The position numbers and the translations under genes were made by a program. Shown here piece by piece: positions 1 to 6,852 of a DNA stretch of 29,794 bases. Origin of the DNA: Bacteroidales bacterium (GTDB lineage: Bacteria > Bacteroidota > Bacteroidia > Bacteroidales > UBA3663); NCBI GenBank assembly GCA_004557315.1, contig SFEH01000027.1, forward strand, positions 1 through 29,794. The letters are read 5' to 3'. The notes below the pieces were generated by a model, which was not told the origin of the DNA, ran no database searches, and was given only the letters and a program-made list of their open reading frames with translations. Within the stretch, counting starts at the first letter, position 1; every line of letters starts with the position of its first letter.

Positions 1-115
1 AGGCAAATTAGAGGAGCGCTATAATAATGCAAAAGCACTTAAGGAGAATGGCGTTCCTGTCGCTATCATCTCTGTTTCTCTTGGCCTTTCTGTCGAAGAA
101 GTAGAGAATCTGTAA
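1..115 (+). CDS. Rpn-type PD-(D/E)XK nuclease/transposase, C-terminal fragment
   Basis: The reading frame beginning at base 2 runs into the window and stops at TAA 113-115, giving 37 residues with no start in view. The tail reads like the end of Rpn/PDDEXK-type putative transposases: a helical Lys/Glu-rich stretch, then an 'ALKENGVPV' segment and a closing 'GLSVEEVENL', the short helix-turn-helix-like ending common in that family. The catalytic PD-(D/E)XK core would lie to the left of the window and cannot be seen. In this family the proteins are linked to RecA-independent recombination or are simply listed as transposases. The call rests on the C-terminal pattern only. Confidence 0.6.
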   Translation, partial: GKLEERYNNAKALKENGVPVAIISVSLGLSVEEVENL

Positions 116-150
116 AAAAAAACAAAGCACTGGTCAACACTCTATTATGG

Positions 151-177
151 GTTGTCAAAGTTGTCAAAGTTGTCAAA
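151..177. repeat. Three tandem copies of a 9-bp unit
   Basis: The unit GTTGTCAAA occurs three times head to tail (151-159, 160-168, 169-177) just behind the nuclease fragment. The spacer to the next gene is otherwise AT-rich. No function can be assigned; replication slippage could make it variable in copy number. Confidence 0.85.
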
Positions 178-211
178 CTCATTTCATCATGAAATAGTGT
201 AAATATAGGAA

Positions 212-249
212 GTTAAGATGTTAAGACACTTGAGCCTTAACATCTTAAC
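212..249. terminator. Perfect 14-bp inverted repeat between convergent genes
   Basis: The arm at 212-225 (GTTAAGATGTTAAG) is the exact reverse complement of 236-249, with a 10-base loop. It lies between the stop of the nuclease fragment and the stop of the TonB receptor, which converge here. It would form a hairpin in both transcripts and probably ends both. It is AT-rich and lacks a long T-tract, so it may act as an mRNA 3'-end stabiliser rather than a strict intrinsic terminator. Confidence 0.6.
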
Positions 250-254
250 ATTTC

Positions 255-2555
255 TTATCCCGAAATCTTGAAGCCGAAGAAGATGGTGCGAGGCTGGGTC
301 GGACCATAGAAGTAGCCGGCATCGCGGAACTCACCTTGGTCAAGGTCTTTCTGGAAGCTGTTGAAGATGTTCTGGACTCCTGCATTGAGCTGGAGGTTGA
401 GATGCTCCTTCAGCACGAAGGTGTAGTTGAACTTCATGTTGAGGTCGAAGAAGTCGGGTGTCTTCTCCATGCGGTCTTCGTTGATGAAACCGGCATAGTG
501 AGGCACGATCATCGAGCCAGTGTATGTGCCAGAAAGAGAGAAGTCGAAACGCTTGAATGGAGCTGACGTGAATGTGAAATAACCATAATAATCAGGTGTG
601 CGCATCATGCGGCGTGTGGTGAGCTCCTTGCCATCGGCTTCGCTCCATGCCTCATCGGCAGTATAACGACTGCGTTGAGCGGTGAAACCCAACTGCAACT
701 GTGCCATCTTGCCATGAGCAAACTTTGCATCGAGGTTGACTCCTCCTACTCGTGCGCCATTGCCGTTTCGGCGTTCCTTGATCATGAATCCCTGTGCATT
801 GGCACCAATATCCTGAAGCACAAACACATCGCGCAAATCGGTATAGAAGCCTTCGAGCAGGACATTGGCGCTCCAGTGACCGAGACTGAAATTCCAGTCG
901 ATCGAGCCGCTGAAACTGTTCGAACGTTCCTCCTTCAGATTGTCGGCAAGCATGATCTGCACGCCCTCGCCACCGACAGCAGTCACGTGGAGGTCTTCGT
1001 CGTAGGCCTGTGGAGCACGGAAGCCAGTAGAGTATGTGAGACGTGCCTGGAAAGCATCGGCAGGCTTGTAGAGGAGATTGACGCGAGGGCTGGCAATGAG
1101 TCGGTCGATGAGGTTGTGCTTGTCGGCACGGAGTCCGGCAAGGAGGGTGAAATCATTCATCTTCCATTCGCTCTGTGCGAAGGCGCTACCGATGCGCACC
1201 TGCTGCTTCATGTCGCGCTGATAGCCTGTCATGACATCGTGCATGTCATTGTCTTGATATTCGATGCCGCAGGTCAGTGTGGCAGGAGAGAAGAGGAAAT
1301 GGTCAATCTGATCGACATACATCGAACCTGCCACCCAAGTTAGATCCTTGGTCTTGCCATAGGCATTAGGGTCGCGCTGAGCGCCATAATAGCTGTTGCG
1401 GTCGATGTGCTGTATCGACGCATAAAGCTGCAGATGGTGCTTGTATTCGTTCCAATAGATGTCGTAGCTCATGCCTCCGCTGTTGATGGTGTGGCGTGTC
1501 TGCTCGGTGATGTCGGCCTCATGTGGCTGGAGTTCGAAGTGATTGCCTCCTCGACGCAGCTCCTGTGTGACGTGATATTCGAGATTGAAGCGGCTGTTGG
1601 GTGTAGGGCGATAATATGAGCGGAAGCCGAACGTGTTCATGTTGAGCTTGCCGAGTTCCGAGAAGCCATCGTCGTCGCGGTCGTAAGGATTGCGGTTGCG
1701 GTAGCTCTGATAGAGAGCAATGCCATAGACATTCTCGCTATCGACGAGCGAAGCATTGGCATTGACCACCTGTTCCCAACTTCCCTGGTCGGTCGAAGAG
1801 AGTGTGCTGCTCAATTGGAATGAGTTGCTTATTGGGTCCTTGGTGATGATGTTAATGGTTCCGCCCACGGCATTGGCACCAAAGAGAGCCGAACCTCCAC
1901 CTCTCACAACCTCGACGCGCTCAATCATGTTGGTCGGAATCTGCTCCAGTCCATAGACACCGCTCAAGGCACTGACCACAGGGCGGCTGTTGATGAGTAT
2001 CTGCGAATAAGGACCATCGAGACCATTGATGCGAACTTGAGGGAAACCACAGTTCTGGCAGTTGTTCTCGACACGGAGTCCGCTCTGGAAGTTGAGCGAC
2101 TTTGCGAGGTCGTTGGAATTGACTGTCTCAAAAAGCTTGGTGCTCATCACATTCACCACGACAGGAGCATCTTTGCGGTTGGTCTCGTTGCGATTGGCTG
2201 AAATCACTACCTCGTCGATGTTATAGTCCTGTTCTTCGAGCATGATGTGGAGCTGAGTAGTATATGATGAATTTACCTCGACCGTCTTTTCCTGTGTCAC
2301 ATAGCCCACAGCCGAGACGCGCAATGTGTATTTGCCAGGCTTCAGCTTGCGGAATTCGAACATGCCGAGTTCGTTGGAAGTCGTGCCCTTGTCAGTGCCG
2401 ACAAGCAAGATTGTGGCATAAGGTATATTGTTTTCAGTATGTTTCTCAATTACATGACCATAGATCATGTTGCCCTCCTTGATAGGATTGTTGGGCATAG
2501 CGGTGCAGATGCAGCTTGAGAGCAGCACCAGCACACAAAGTATATAGTTCTTCAT
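255..2555 (-). CDS. TonB-dependent outer-membrane receptor with carboxypeptidase-like regulatory domain
   Basis: Outer-membrane active-transport channel, 766 residues. In order: an export signal (about residues 1-20, hydrophobic 'ILCVLVLLSSC'), a carboxypeptidase-D-like regulatory domain (about 31-108), a TonB-box-like 'DEVVISA' (114-120), a plug (about 128-250, with 'ERVEVVRGGGSALFG'), and a beta-barrel ending in Phe-Gly-Phe-Lys-Ile-Ser-Gly. It has no SusD partner and looks like the CirA/BtuB-type metal, siderophore or cobalamin receptors, not a SusC glycan porin. The plug has an unusual Cys pair, C166 and C169 (NCQNCG), before the 'QVRINGLDGPYSQILINSRP' segment; I recall this motif from other Bacteroidetes receptors. 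The ATG at 2553-2555 is chosen over one at 2633 because the signal peptide starts there and the upstream stretch forms an RNA-like fold. It follows a His-rich exported protein in the same direction. The substrate is unknown; a metal is my guess. Confidence 0.85.
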   Translation of the reverse strand: MKNYILCVLVLLSSCICTAMPNNPIKEGNMIYGHVIEKHTENNIPYATILLVGTDKGTTSNELGMFEFRKLKPGKYTLRVSAVGYVTQEKTVEVNSSYTTQLHIMLEEQDYNIDEVVISANRNETNRKDAPVVVNVMSTKLFETVNSNDLAKSLNFQSGLRVENNCQNCGFPQVRINGLDGPYSQILINSRPVVSALSGVYGLEQIPTNMIERVEVVRGGGSALFGANAVGGTINIITKDPISNSFQLSSTLSSTDQGSWEQVVNANASLVDSENVYGIALYQSYRNRNPYDRDDDGFSELGKLNMNTFGFRSYYRPTPNSRFNLEYHVTQELRRGGNHFELQPHEADITEQTRHTINSGGMSYDIYWNEYKHHLQLYASIQHIDRNSYYGAQRDPNAYGKTKDLTWVAGSMYVDQIDHFLFSPATLTCGIEYQDNDMHDVMTGYQRDMKQQVRIGSAFAQSEWKMNDFTLLAGLRADKHNLIDRLIASPRVNLLYKPADAFQARLTYSTGFRAPQAYDEDLHVTAVGGEGVQIMLADNLKEERSNSFSGSIDWNFSLGHWSANVLLEGFYTDLRDVFVLQDIGANAQGFMIKERRNGNGARVGGVNLDAKFAHGKMAQLQLGFTAQRSRYTADEAWSEADGKELTTRRMMRTPDYYGYFTFTSAPFKRFDFSLSGTYTGSMIVPHYAGFINEDRMEKTPDFFDLNMKFNYTFVLKEHLNLQLNAGVQNIFNSFQKDLDQGEFRDAGYFYGPTQPRTIFFGFKISG

Positions 2556-2584
2556 TTTTGTGCAATTTGCATTTGGTTGGAATA

Positions 2585-2662
2585 TAATGAGAGCTAATGG
2601 AAGATAGCAGGAGAAGTCCGATAAATACGGCATTGCTCCTGCTTACTCTCATTAAGTAAGCA
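2585..2662 (-). promoter_or_regulatory. Structured mRNA leader with two exclusive folds, before the TonB receptor
   Basis: Three inverted repeats overlap here. (1) 2640-2646 pairs with 2656-2662 (TGCTTAC/GTAAGCA, 9-base loop). (2) 2606-2613 pairs with 2636-2643 (AGCAGGAG/CTCCTGCT), with a small CCG/CGG stem inside. (3) 2585-2593 pairs with 2646-2654 (TAATGAGAG/CTCTCATTA) and encloses fold 2. Fold 1 uses bases needed by both 2 and 3, so the RNA can take either hairpin 1 or the nested 2+3 structure. The element ends about 30 bases before the receptor ATG. That geometry fits a cis-regulatory RNA switch, an attenuator or an RNase-stable intercistronic structure. I could not match it to the cobalamin, TPP or FMN riboswitch cores. 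Confidence 0.5.
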
Positions 2663-2719
2663 AGTTGTTCCTTTTGCTGGAAATCAAAGAGATGTAGTTA
2701 GACTATCTCCTATAATAAA

Positions 2720-3061
2720 TTAAATGAAGAACACGGCAGGAGGGGCGCGTAAACTTGCGTATTCGAAGAACCCGCTCTTGTAAAGTGGTGTGGCAGGGAT
2801 TTCTTCGATTATGGAAACAAGTGGACGGAGAGGCTGGTCGATGGTGACTGCCTCTGCTTCAAGCGACTGGATAAGACTCAACTGGGCCAACTGAATGACA
2901 TTGTCGGCAGTATGCTCATGCTCGCCCGTAAATGGGTGAGAGTGAACTATGGTTGAGCCATTGATGATATGGGTATGGACAAACGAAACGACAGAAATCT
3001 GGAAGCTCACGAAGAGCACCAGAAACGACAAAGCTCTTATCATTCTGTTTCGACTATCCAT
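2720..3061 (-). CDS. Small exported protein with three His-x-His pairs, putative metal-binding
   Basis: 113 residues; an alternative start at Met7 would give 107. A hydrophobic N-terminal segment (about residues 8-28) looks like a signal peptide or membrane anchor. Directly after it come six histidines in 22 residues arranged as three His-x-His pairs: H29/H31, H40/H42 and H48/H50. The rest is a short helical stretch and a Pro-containing tail ending 'SLRAPPAVFFI'. I recall similar short proteins next to TonB receptors in Bacteroidetes but know of no assigned function. The His pairs suggest periplasmic or surface binding of zinc, copper, nickel or another soft metal. The gene is the first of a two-gene unit with the TonB receptor 164 bases downstream and has its own -7 promoter element just upstream. 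It could instead be a metal-sensing leader or a chaperone for the receptor. Confidence 0.75.
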   Translation of the reverse strand: MDSRNRMIRALSFLVLFVSFQISVVSFVHTHIINGSTIVHSHPFTGEHEHTADNVIQLAQLSLIQSLEAEAVTIDQPLRPLVSIIEEIPATPLYKSGFFEYASLRAPPAVFFI

Positions 3062-3084
3062 TAATCAATGCTATTTGAAAATCA

Positions 3085-3127
3085 GGGGGCAAAGTTAGTG
3101 AAAAATATTCAATAACTATATGCCCCC
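3085..3127 (-). promoter_or_regulatory. Promoter of the His-rich protein/TonB receptor unit, flanked by an inverted repeat
   Basis: On the minus strand TAACTTTG at 3097-3090 matches the Bacteroidetes -7 consensus TAnnTTTG, which places the transcript start near 3083, about 20 bases before the ATG at 3061. No good -33 TTTG is seen at the usual spacing. The -7 element is bracketed by the inverted repeat GGGGGCA (3085-3091) and TGCCCCC (3121-3127). The arms overlap the promoter, so they could be an operator, or a hairpin in the DNA or read-through RNA. The operator reading is inference. Confidence 0.5.
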
Positions 3128-3206
3128 AGTCAAAAATAGAATAGTCTTTTTCAATTTTTAACAAAAACGCAATGTGTTCAAGTCAAATTATTGATTGCTA
3201 ATCACC

Positions 3207-4514
3207 TCATTGGCATCTGTTTTGTTTATGTGTCATGATGTCGAGCACCATTCGGTCGGTTTCGTTCATACCGTCTGCTCCGATTCGTGTCAGGTTATGA
3301 ATGCAGCGGTCCACATCGTCCTCGATGAGTCCTTCGACACTTGTGACGTAGCGGTTCTGGATTGCGAGCATTGCAGAGAGAACGGCAGTCGAGACACCAC
3401 TTGTCACCTTGAGCGCACACGATGGCTTGGCACCGTCGCACACCATGCCGGCAAGGTTGGCAATCATGTTCTTGACCGAATACGCTACCTGTTCGTAGTT
3501 GCCTCCCATGAGGTAGGTGATGCCGCAAGACGATCCTGTTGAGGCTACGACGCATCCGCATAGAGCAGAGAGCTTACCGAGCGACTGCTTGATGTAGATG
3601 GCAGTGAGGTGTGACAGGATGAGGGCGCGGGTCAGCTCTTCCTTGGTATTGTGGTTCTCTTCGGCAAACACCACTACAGGCATGGTGCATGAGATGCCCT
3701 GGTTGCCTGAACCCGAATTGCTCATCACGGGAATAGGAGCTCCCGCCATACGCGCATCGCAGGCTGAAGAAGTGGCAGAAAGGATGTGGCTGAAGATCGA
3801 ATCGCCCATGATGCCTCTGCCCAATGGCCGCGATAGAGTCTTTCCGAGCGAATGTCCGTAATTGCCTTTCAGAGCCTCATGCGATGCCCGTTCGTTCAGT
3901 CTCCGCGCCTCATTGATGAACTCCAATTCATCGATAGGCGAAGTTGTGGCAAACTCATACACGGTGCGCAGAGTGAGCGGGCAATCTCCTTCATCGCTGT
4001 GCGACTCGTTGCTATATTCGATAGGCTTGTCGAGAAGCACTTCCGAGTTCTTGGTGATGCGGATGAAGTGTGTGTGGTCGTGGGCAATGATTGCCGTGGC
4101 GTTGTTGCCATCCTCGTCACTCGCAAGAATCTCGATATACAGTTTCTCCCTGATGTTCTCTTTTAGCCTTATCGAGATGCGCTTTTCGTCGATGTATTGC
4201 TGCCCGCTTTTTACCGCAGCCTCATTGACCTCACGGAGCACCTCAAGCCCATATTCGCTCTTGCCTATTAAGGCGCCGAGAGCGATGGCGATAGGAAGTC
4301 CAACCATGCCAGTGCCAGGGATGCCCACACCCATGGCGTTTTTCAGGATATTGGCACTGAGTAAAGCCTCGATACGCGCAGGTCGTTTCCCCAGAGTCTC
4401 TGTTGCCTTTGCGACGCACAGAGATACAGCCATGGGTTCGGTACAGCCCATTGCAGGAACTACTTCCTGCTTAATCAGTTTGATAATCTGATTTCTTTGC
4501 AGATCATTCAACAT
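3207..4514 (-). CDS. cyuA: L-cysteine desulfidase family protein (UPF0597/CyuA)
   Basis: 435 residues, the usual length of the UPF0597/serine dehydratase alpha-like family (E. coli YhaM/CyuA is about the same size). The family is thought to break L-cysteine into pyruvate, ammonia and sulfide using an oxygen-sensitive [4Fe-4S] cluster in the cytoplasm. Hallmarks seen: Gly-Cys-Thr-Glu-Pro at 23-27, 'SNSGSGNQGI' at 265-274, and Cys residues at 276, 319, 321, 330, 359 and 366, the last ones in 'CGCVVASTGSSCG' and 'VCDGAKPSC'. Those cysteines are the likely cluster ligands. It lies 44 bases after the sirtuin gene on the same strand and is probably co-transcribed with it. No cysteine transporter or CyuR-like regulator lies next to it. 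The family is certain; the substrate is by analogy. Confidence 0.85.
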   Translation of the reverse strand: MLNDLQRNQIIKLIKQEVVPAMGCTEPMAVSLCVAKATETLGKRPARIEALLSANILKNAMGVGIPGTGMVGLPIAIALGALIGKSEYGLEVLREVNEAAVKSGQQYIDEKRISIRLKENIREKLYIEILASDEDGNNATAIIAHDHTHFIRITKNSEVLLDKPIEYSNESHSDEGDCPLTLRTVYEFATTSPIDELEFINEARRLNERASHEALKGNYGHSLGKTLSRPLGRGIMGDSIFSHILSATSSACDARMAGAPIPVMSNSGSGNQGISCTMPVVVFAEENHNTKEELTRALILSHLTAIYIKQSLGKLSALCGCVVASTGSSCGITYLMGGNYEQVAYSVKNMIANLAGMVCDGAKPSCALKVTSGVSTAVLSAMLAIQNRYVTSVEGLIEDDVDRCIHNLTRIGADGMNETDRMVLDIMTHKQNRCQ

Positions 4515-4558
4515 ATTTATTTAATTATTATAATGTGGAACGGTTAACAATCACACCC

Positions 4559-5263
4559 TCACATCTCAGCACCTTCACATCTTAATATCTCAACCAGCTC
4601 TTTCATGCCTTCCGATGCGCCCTTCTTAATGTGGGTGAAAGACTGTCCGTATGGATTCTGGATGTCTTTTGGGTCGATGACATAGATCTTGATACCTGTA
4701 GGAGCATAAGAAAGCAGACCAGCAGCTGGATAGACGTTGAGCGAGGTGCCGATGACCACCACGATGTCGGCTGTGCGCATCAGCTCGGTGGCAGGAGAGA
4801 TGTTAGGCACGCCTTCGCCAAAGAACACGATGTGGGGACGGAGCTGGTAGCCGTAAGGATCCTTGTCGCCGATGTGGATATCGGGGTTGGCAGGGTCGAG
4901 CGGATAGGTCACGTTCTCATTCTGCTCGCCACGGCACTTCATCATCTCGCCATGCAGGTGCAGCACATGCTTGGTGCCAGCCTGTTCGTGCAGGTTGTCG
5001 AGGTTCTGAGTGATTACCTCCACCTCATAATGGTCCTGGAGCGAAGCGATCAGCTCGTGCCCACGGTTGGGCTTGCAGTTCATGTACTTGCGACGAAGCA
5101 TATTATAGAAATCGAGAAGTTTTTCGGGCGTGCGCAGCCATGCCTCATGCGTACATATCTCTTCTACGCTATAGTGTTCCCACAAGCCATCGCTGTCGCG
5201 GAAAGTCGAAATGCCGCTCTCGGCACTCATGCCAGCACCCGTTAAAAAAACAATTCGTTTCAT
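4559..5263 (-). CDS. cobB: NAD-dependent protein deacylase, sirtuin family
   Basis: Removes acyl groups from lysines of cytoplasmic proteins while consuming NAD+. 234 residues. Seen: 'GAGMSAESGISTFRD' (9-23) for NAD binding, 'TQNLDNLHE' (85-93), catalytic His104 in 'HLHGE', and 'GTSLNVYPAAGL' near the C-terminus. Two oddities. The four zinc-binding Cys after the catalytic His are missing: only C110 is there, replaced by an Asp/Asn/Pro-rich loop. The class III acyl-specificity motif Tyr-x-x-Arg is altered: Tyr53 is present, but the +3 position is Leu56, with Arg at 57 and 58. Loss of the zinc site is, as I recall, known in some Bacteroidetes sirtuins; the Arg shift could change acyl preference. 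It is first in a likely operon with the cysteine desulfidase-like gene. Confidence 0.9.
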   Translation of the reverse strand: MKRIVFLTGAGMSAESGISTFRDSDGLWEHYSVEEICTHEAWLRTPEKLLDFYNMLRRKYMNCKPNRGHELIASLQDHYEVEVITQNLDNLHEQAGTKHVLHLHGEMMKCRGEQNENVTYPLDPANPDIHIGDKDPYGYQLRPHIVFFGEGVPNISPATELMRTADIVVVIGTSLNVYPAAGLLSYAPTGIKIYVIDPKDIQNPYGQSFTHIKKGASEGMKELVEILRCEGAEM

Positions 5264-5355
5264 AGATTTACCTATTTAATGTTGCAAAAACTTAAAAACT
5301 ATTGACAAATATATAAAAAATGTGGCGAAAGTATGCAAATGTCATTAAAAAAATG

Positions 5356-5363
5356 TAACTTTG
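5356..5363 (+). promoter_or_regulatory. -7 promoter element for the FKBP gene
   Basis: TAACTTTG matches TAnnTTTG exactly and is followed by GC, the usual context. Transcription would start near 5370, leaving a leader of about 38 bases. No clear TTTG -33 box lies 19-21 bases upstream. Confidence 0.6.
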
Positions 5364-5407
5364 CAGCCGCAAATAGCACAAATTGTCAAATTTAACATAA
5401 AACAAGG

Positions 5408-6133
5408 ATGAAAAATTTCATTTTCAGTATGGTAGCCGTCATGGCTTTTGCCATCGGCATCACTTCATGTAACTGCAGCACTCCATCTGCAAAGTTCAAC
5501 AACGATCTCGACTCACTCGGTTATTCTTATGGTGTCCTTTTCGGATCACAGTATTCTAACTTCACCGACAGCGGTGTGGTTGTTCCAGAGAAGACTATGG
5601 AGCTCGACAACTTCCTCGCAGGTTTCATCACAGCTATCAAGCGCGATTCTGCCAACCTCAAGATGACTACAGAAGAGGCAGAGGCTTTCGTTCGCAGCTT
5701 CCAGATGAAGATTCAGGAGGAGATGCGTGCAAAGCAGGAGGCTGAACTCAAGGAGAACAAGGCAAAGGGTGCAGACTTCATGGCAAAGAACGCTACAGAG
5801 GAAGGTGTAGTGACTCTCGAGTCTGGTCTTCAGATCAAGACTCTCGTCGAGGGTACAGGCAAGCAGCCTTCAGCTGATGACAAGGTGCTCGTCAACTATG
5901 TCGGCACTCTCATCGATGGCACACAGTTCGACGCTAATGACAGCATCGAGTTCAACCTCAATGGTGTGGTTAAGGGCTTCAGCGAGGGTATCAGCAACAT
6001 GAAGGTAGGTGGCTCTGCTATCATCACAATGCCTTCTGATCTCGCTTACGGCGATCGTGCAATGGGTCAGAACATTCCTGCTGGTTCAACACTCCAGTTC
6101 AAGGTTGATCTTCTCGATATCGTGAAGAAGTAA
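5408..6133 (+). CDS. FKBP-type peptidyl-prolyl cis-trans isomerase, lipoprotein (FkpA/Mip-like)
   Basis: 241 residues. The N-terminus is a lipoprotein signal with a lipobox-like Ile-Thr-Ser-Cys ending at C21, so the protein is probably anchored at the cell envelope. Residues about 30-130 are a helical dimerisation-type domain as in FkpA and Mip, including a Lys/Glu-rich coiled-coil-like stretch (about 98-122). The FKBP catalytic domain is at about 140-241, with 'DKVLVNYVGTLIDGTQFD', 'VVKGFSEGISNMKVGG' and 'AYGDRAMGQNIPAGSTLQFKV' in two parts of the fold. It assists folding of exported proteins by isomerising proline bonds. It stands alone, with its own promoter and a strong terminator. Codon use is biased (GAG, AAG, CTC), which suggests high expression. 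Confidence 0.9.
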   Translation: MKNFIFSMVAVMAFAIGITSCNCSTPSAKFNNDLDSLGYSYGVLFGSQYSNFTDSGVVVPEKTMELDNFLAGFITAIKRDSANLKMTTEEAEAFVRSFQMKIQEEMRAKQEAELKENKAKGADFMAKNATEEGVVTLESGLQIKTLVEGTGKQPSADDKVLVNYVGTLIDGTQFDANDSIEFNLNGVVKGFSEGISNMKVGGSAIITMPSDLAYGDRAMGQNIPAGSTLQFKVDLLDIVKK

Positions 6134-6140
6134 TGGCAAA

Positions 6141-6201
6141 TAGTTATTTCAAATAACTACGTAAAACGGCGCATTTTGTCAAAAATGTGCCGTTGTTTTT
6201 T
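6141..6201 (+). terminator. Double hairpin terminator after the FKBP gene
   Basis: First hairpin: TAGTTATT 6141-6148 with AATAACTA 6152-6159, 3-base loop. Second: 6165-6177 with 6182-6194 (AACGGCGCATTTT against AAAATGTGCCGTT, one G-T pair), followed by GTTTTTTG. The second is a classic intrinsic terminator. Confidence 0.85.
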
Positions 6202-6253
6202 GCTAATAGTGCCTAAAATCTATCATTTTAATAATATTTAGCCATAATAATGG

Positions 6254-6282
6254 TTTGTTTTCAAAATAAATGCTTATCTTTG
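6254..6282 (+). promoter_or_regulatory. Promoter of the Lrp/AsnC regulator gene
   Basis: TTTG at 6254-6257 and TATCTTTG at 6275-6282, a 17-base spacer, slightly short of the usual 19-21. A start near 6289 lies downstream of the in-frame ATG at 6270, so the real start codon must be the ATG at 6300. Confidence 0.65.
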
Positions 6283-6299
6283 CGCCAAATCATTTAATT

Positions 6300-6809
6300 A
6301 TGGAAAAAATAGATTCTCTTGACAAAAAGATTCTCGACATCGTGACACGCAATGCGAGAATCCCTTCTAAAAACGTGGCTATTGAGTGCGGGGTGTCGCG
6401 TGCTGCTATCCACCAGCGCATCCAGCGACTCATTGAACTGAAGGTTATCATCGGTTCGGGCTACGACATCGATCCTAAGACCTTAGGCTTCCAGACATGC
6501 ACCTATATCGGCATCCGTCTTGAACGAGGCAGTATGTACCGTGGTGTGGTCAAATATCTTGAAGCCATTCCTGAAATCGTAGAATGTCATTTCACCACTG
6601 GTCCTTACACTATGCTTTGCAAGCTCTATGCACGCGACAATGAGCACCTGATGGAATTGCTCAATACTCGCATTCAGGGCATTGATGGTGTGGTTTCGAC
6701 CGAGACTCTCATATCTCTTGAGGAAAGCATCAAGCGCGAGATATCAATATGTGGAGGCGCACCTCCTGATGTTGCATCGCTCGCCACTACCGACGATGAT
6801 TGGGATTGA
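6300..6809 (+). CDS. Lrp/AsnC family transcriptional regulator
   Basis: 169 residues. N-terminal winged helix-turn-helix (about 1-60: 'LDKKILDIVTRNARIPSKN', then 'GVSRAAIHQRIQRL' as recognition helix). The C-terminal RAM/AsnC ligand-binding domain follows (about 65-150), with 'YIGIRLERG' and 'IVECHFTTGPYTMLCKLYARD', where the family senses amino acids and builds octamers. The ending is an acidic tail of about 20 residues (DDDWD). The ATG at 6300 is preferred over 6270 because the promoter -7 element overlaps the earlier one. It is a single-gene unit with no amino-acid gene beside it, so targets cannot be guessed; global or autoregulation is typical for the family. Confidence 0.9.
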   Translation: MEKIDSLDKKILDIVTRNARIPSKNVAIECGVSRAAIHQRIQRLIELKVIIGSGYDIDPKTLGFQTCTYIGIRLERGSMYRGVVKYLEAIPEIVECHFTTGPYTMLCKLYARDNEHLMELLNTRIQGIDGVVSTETLISLEESIKREISICGGAPPDVASLATTDDDWD

Positions 6810-6810
6810 C

Positions 6811-6852
6811 AAAAAATACACGTTAACAGCTTATGCTGTTAGCGTGTTATTA
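6811..6852. terminator. Bidirectional hairpin terminator shared by the Lrp gene and ribF
   Basis: Arms 6818-6830 and 6835-6847 (13 bp, one wobble) with a TTAT loop. Six A's on the left side give a T-run for the minus strand, and TTATTATTTTT follows on the plus strand. The ribF stop codon (6839-6841) sits inside the right arm, so the terminator is partly coding for ribF. Confidence 0.8.

Noticed and set aside
675..1343. Plus-strand open frame of 222 codons inside the TonB receptor gene
   Set aside because: It is antisense to a well-supported receptor, has low-complexity composition and no recognisable motifs.
2556..2633. In-frame ATG at 2633 that extends the TonB receptor by 26 residues
   Set aside because: The extension precedes a clear signal peptide starting at 2555 and would be translated from the structured leader.
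2556..2719. Cobalamin, TPP or FMN riboswitch before the TonB receptor
   Set aside because: None of the conserved cores I know for these classes is present, although the spacer is structured.
3862..4491. Plus-strand open frame of 209 codons inside the cysteine desulfidase gene
   Set aside because: Ser/Arg-rich shadow of a conserved gene on the other strand.
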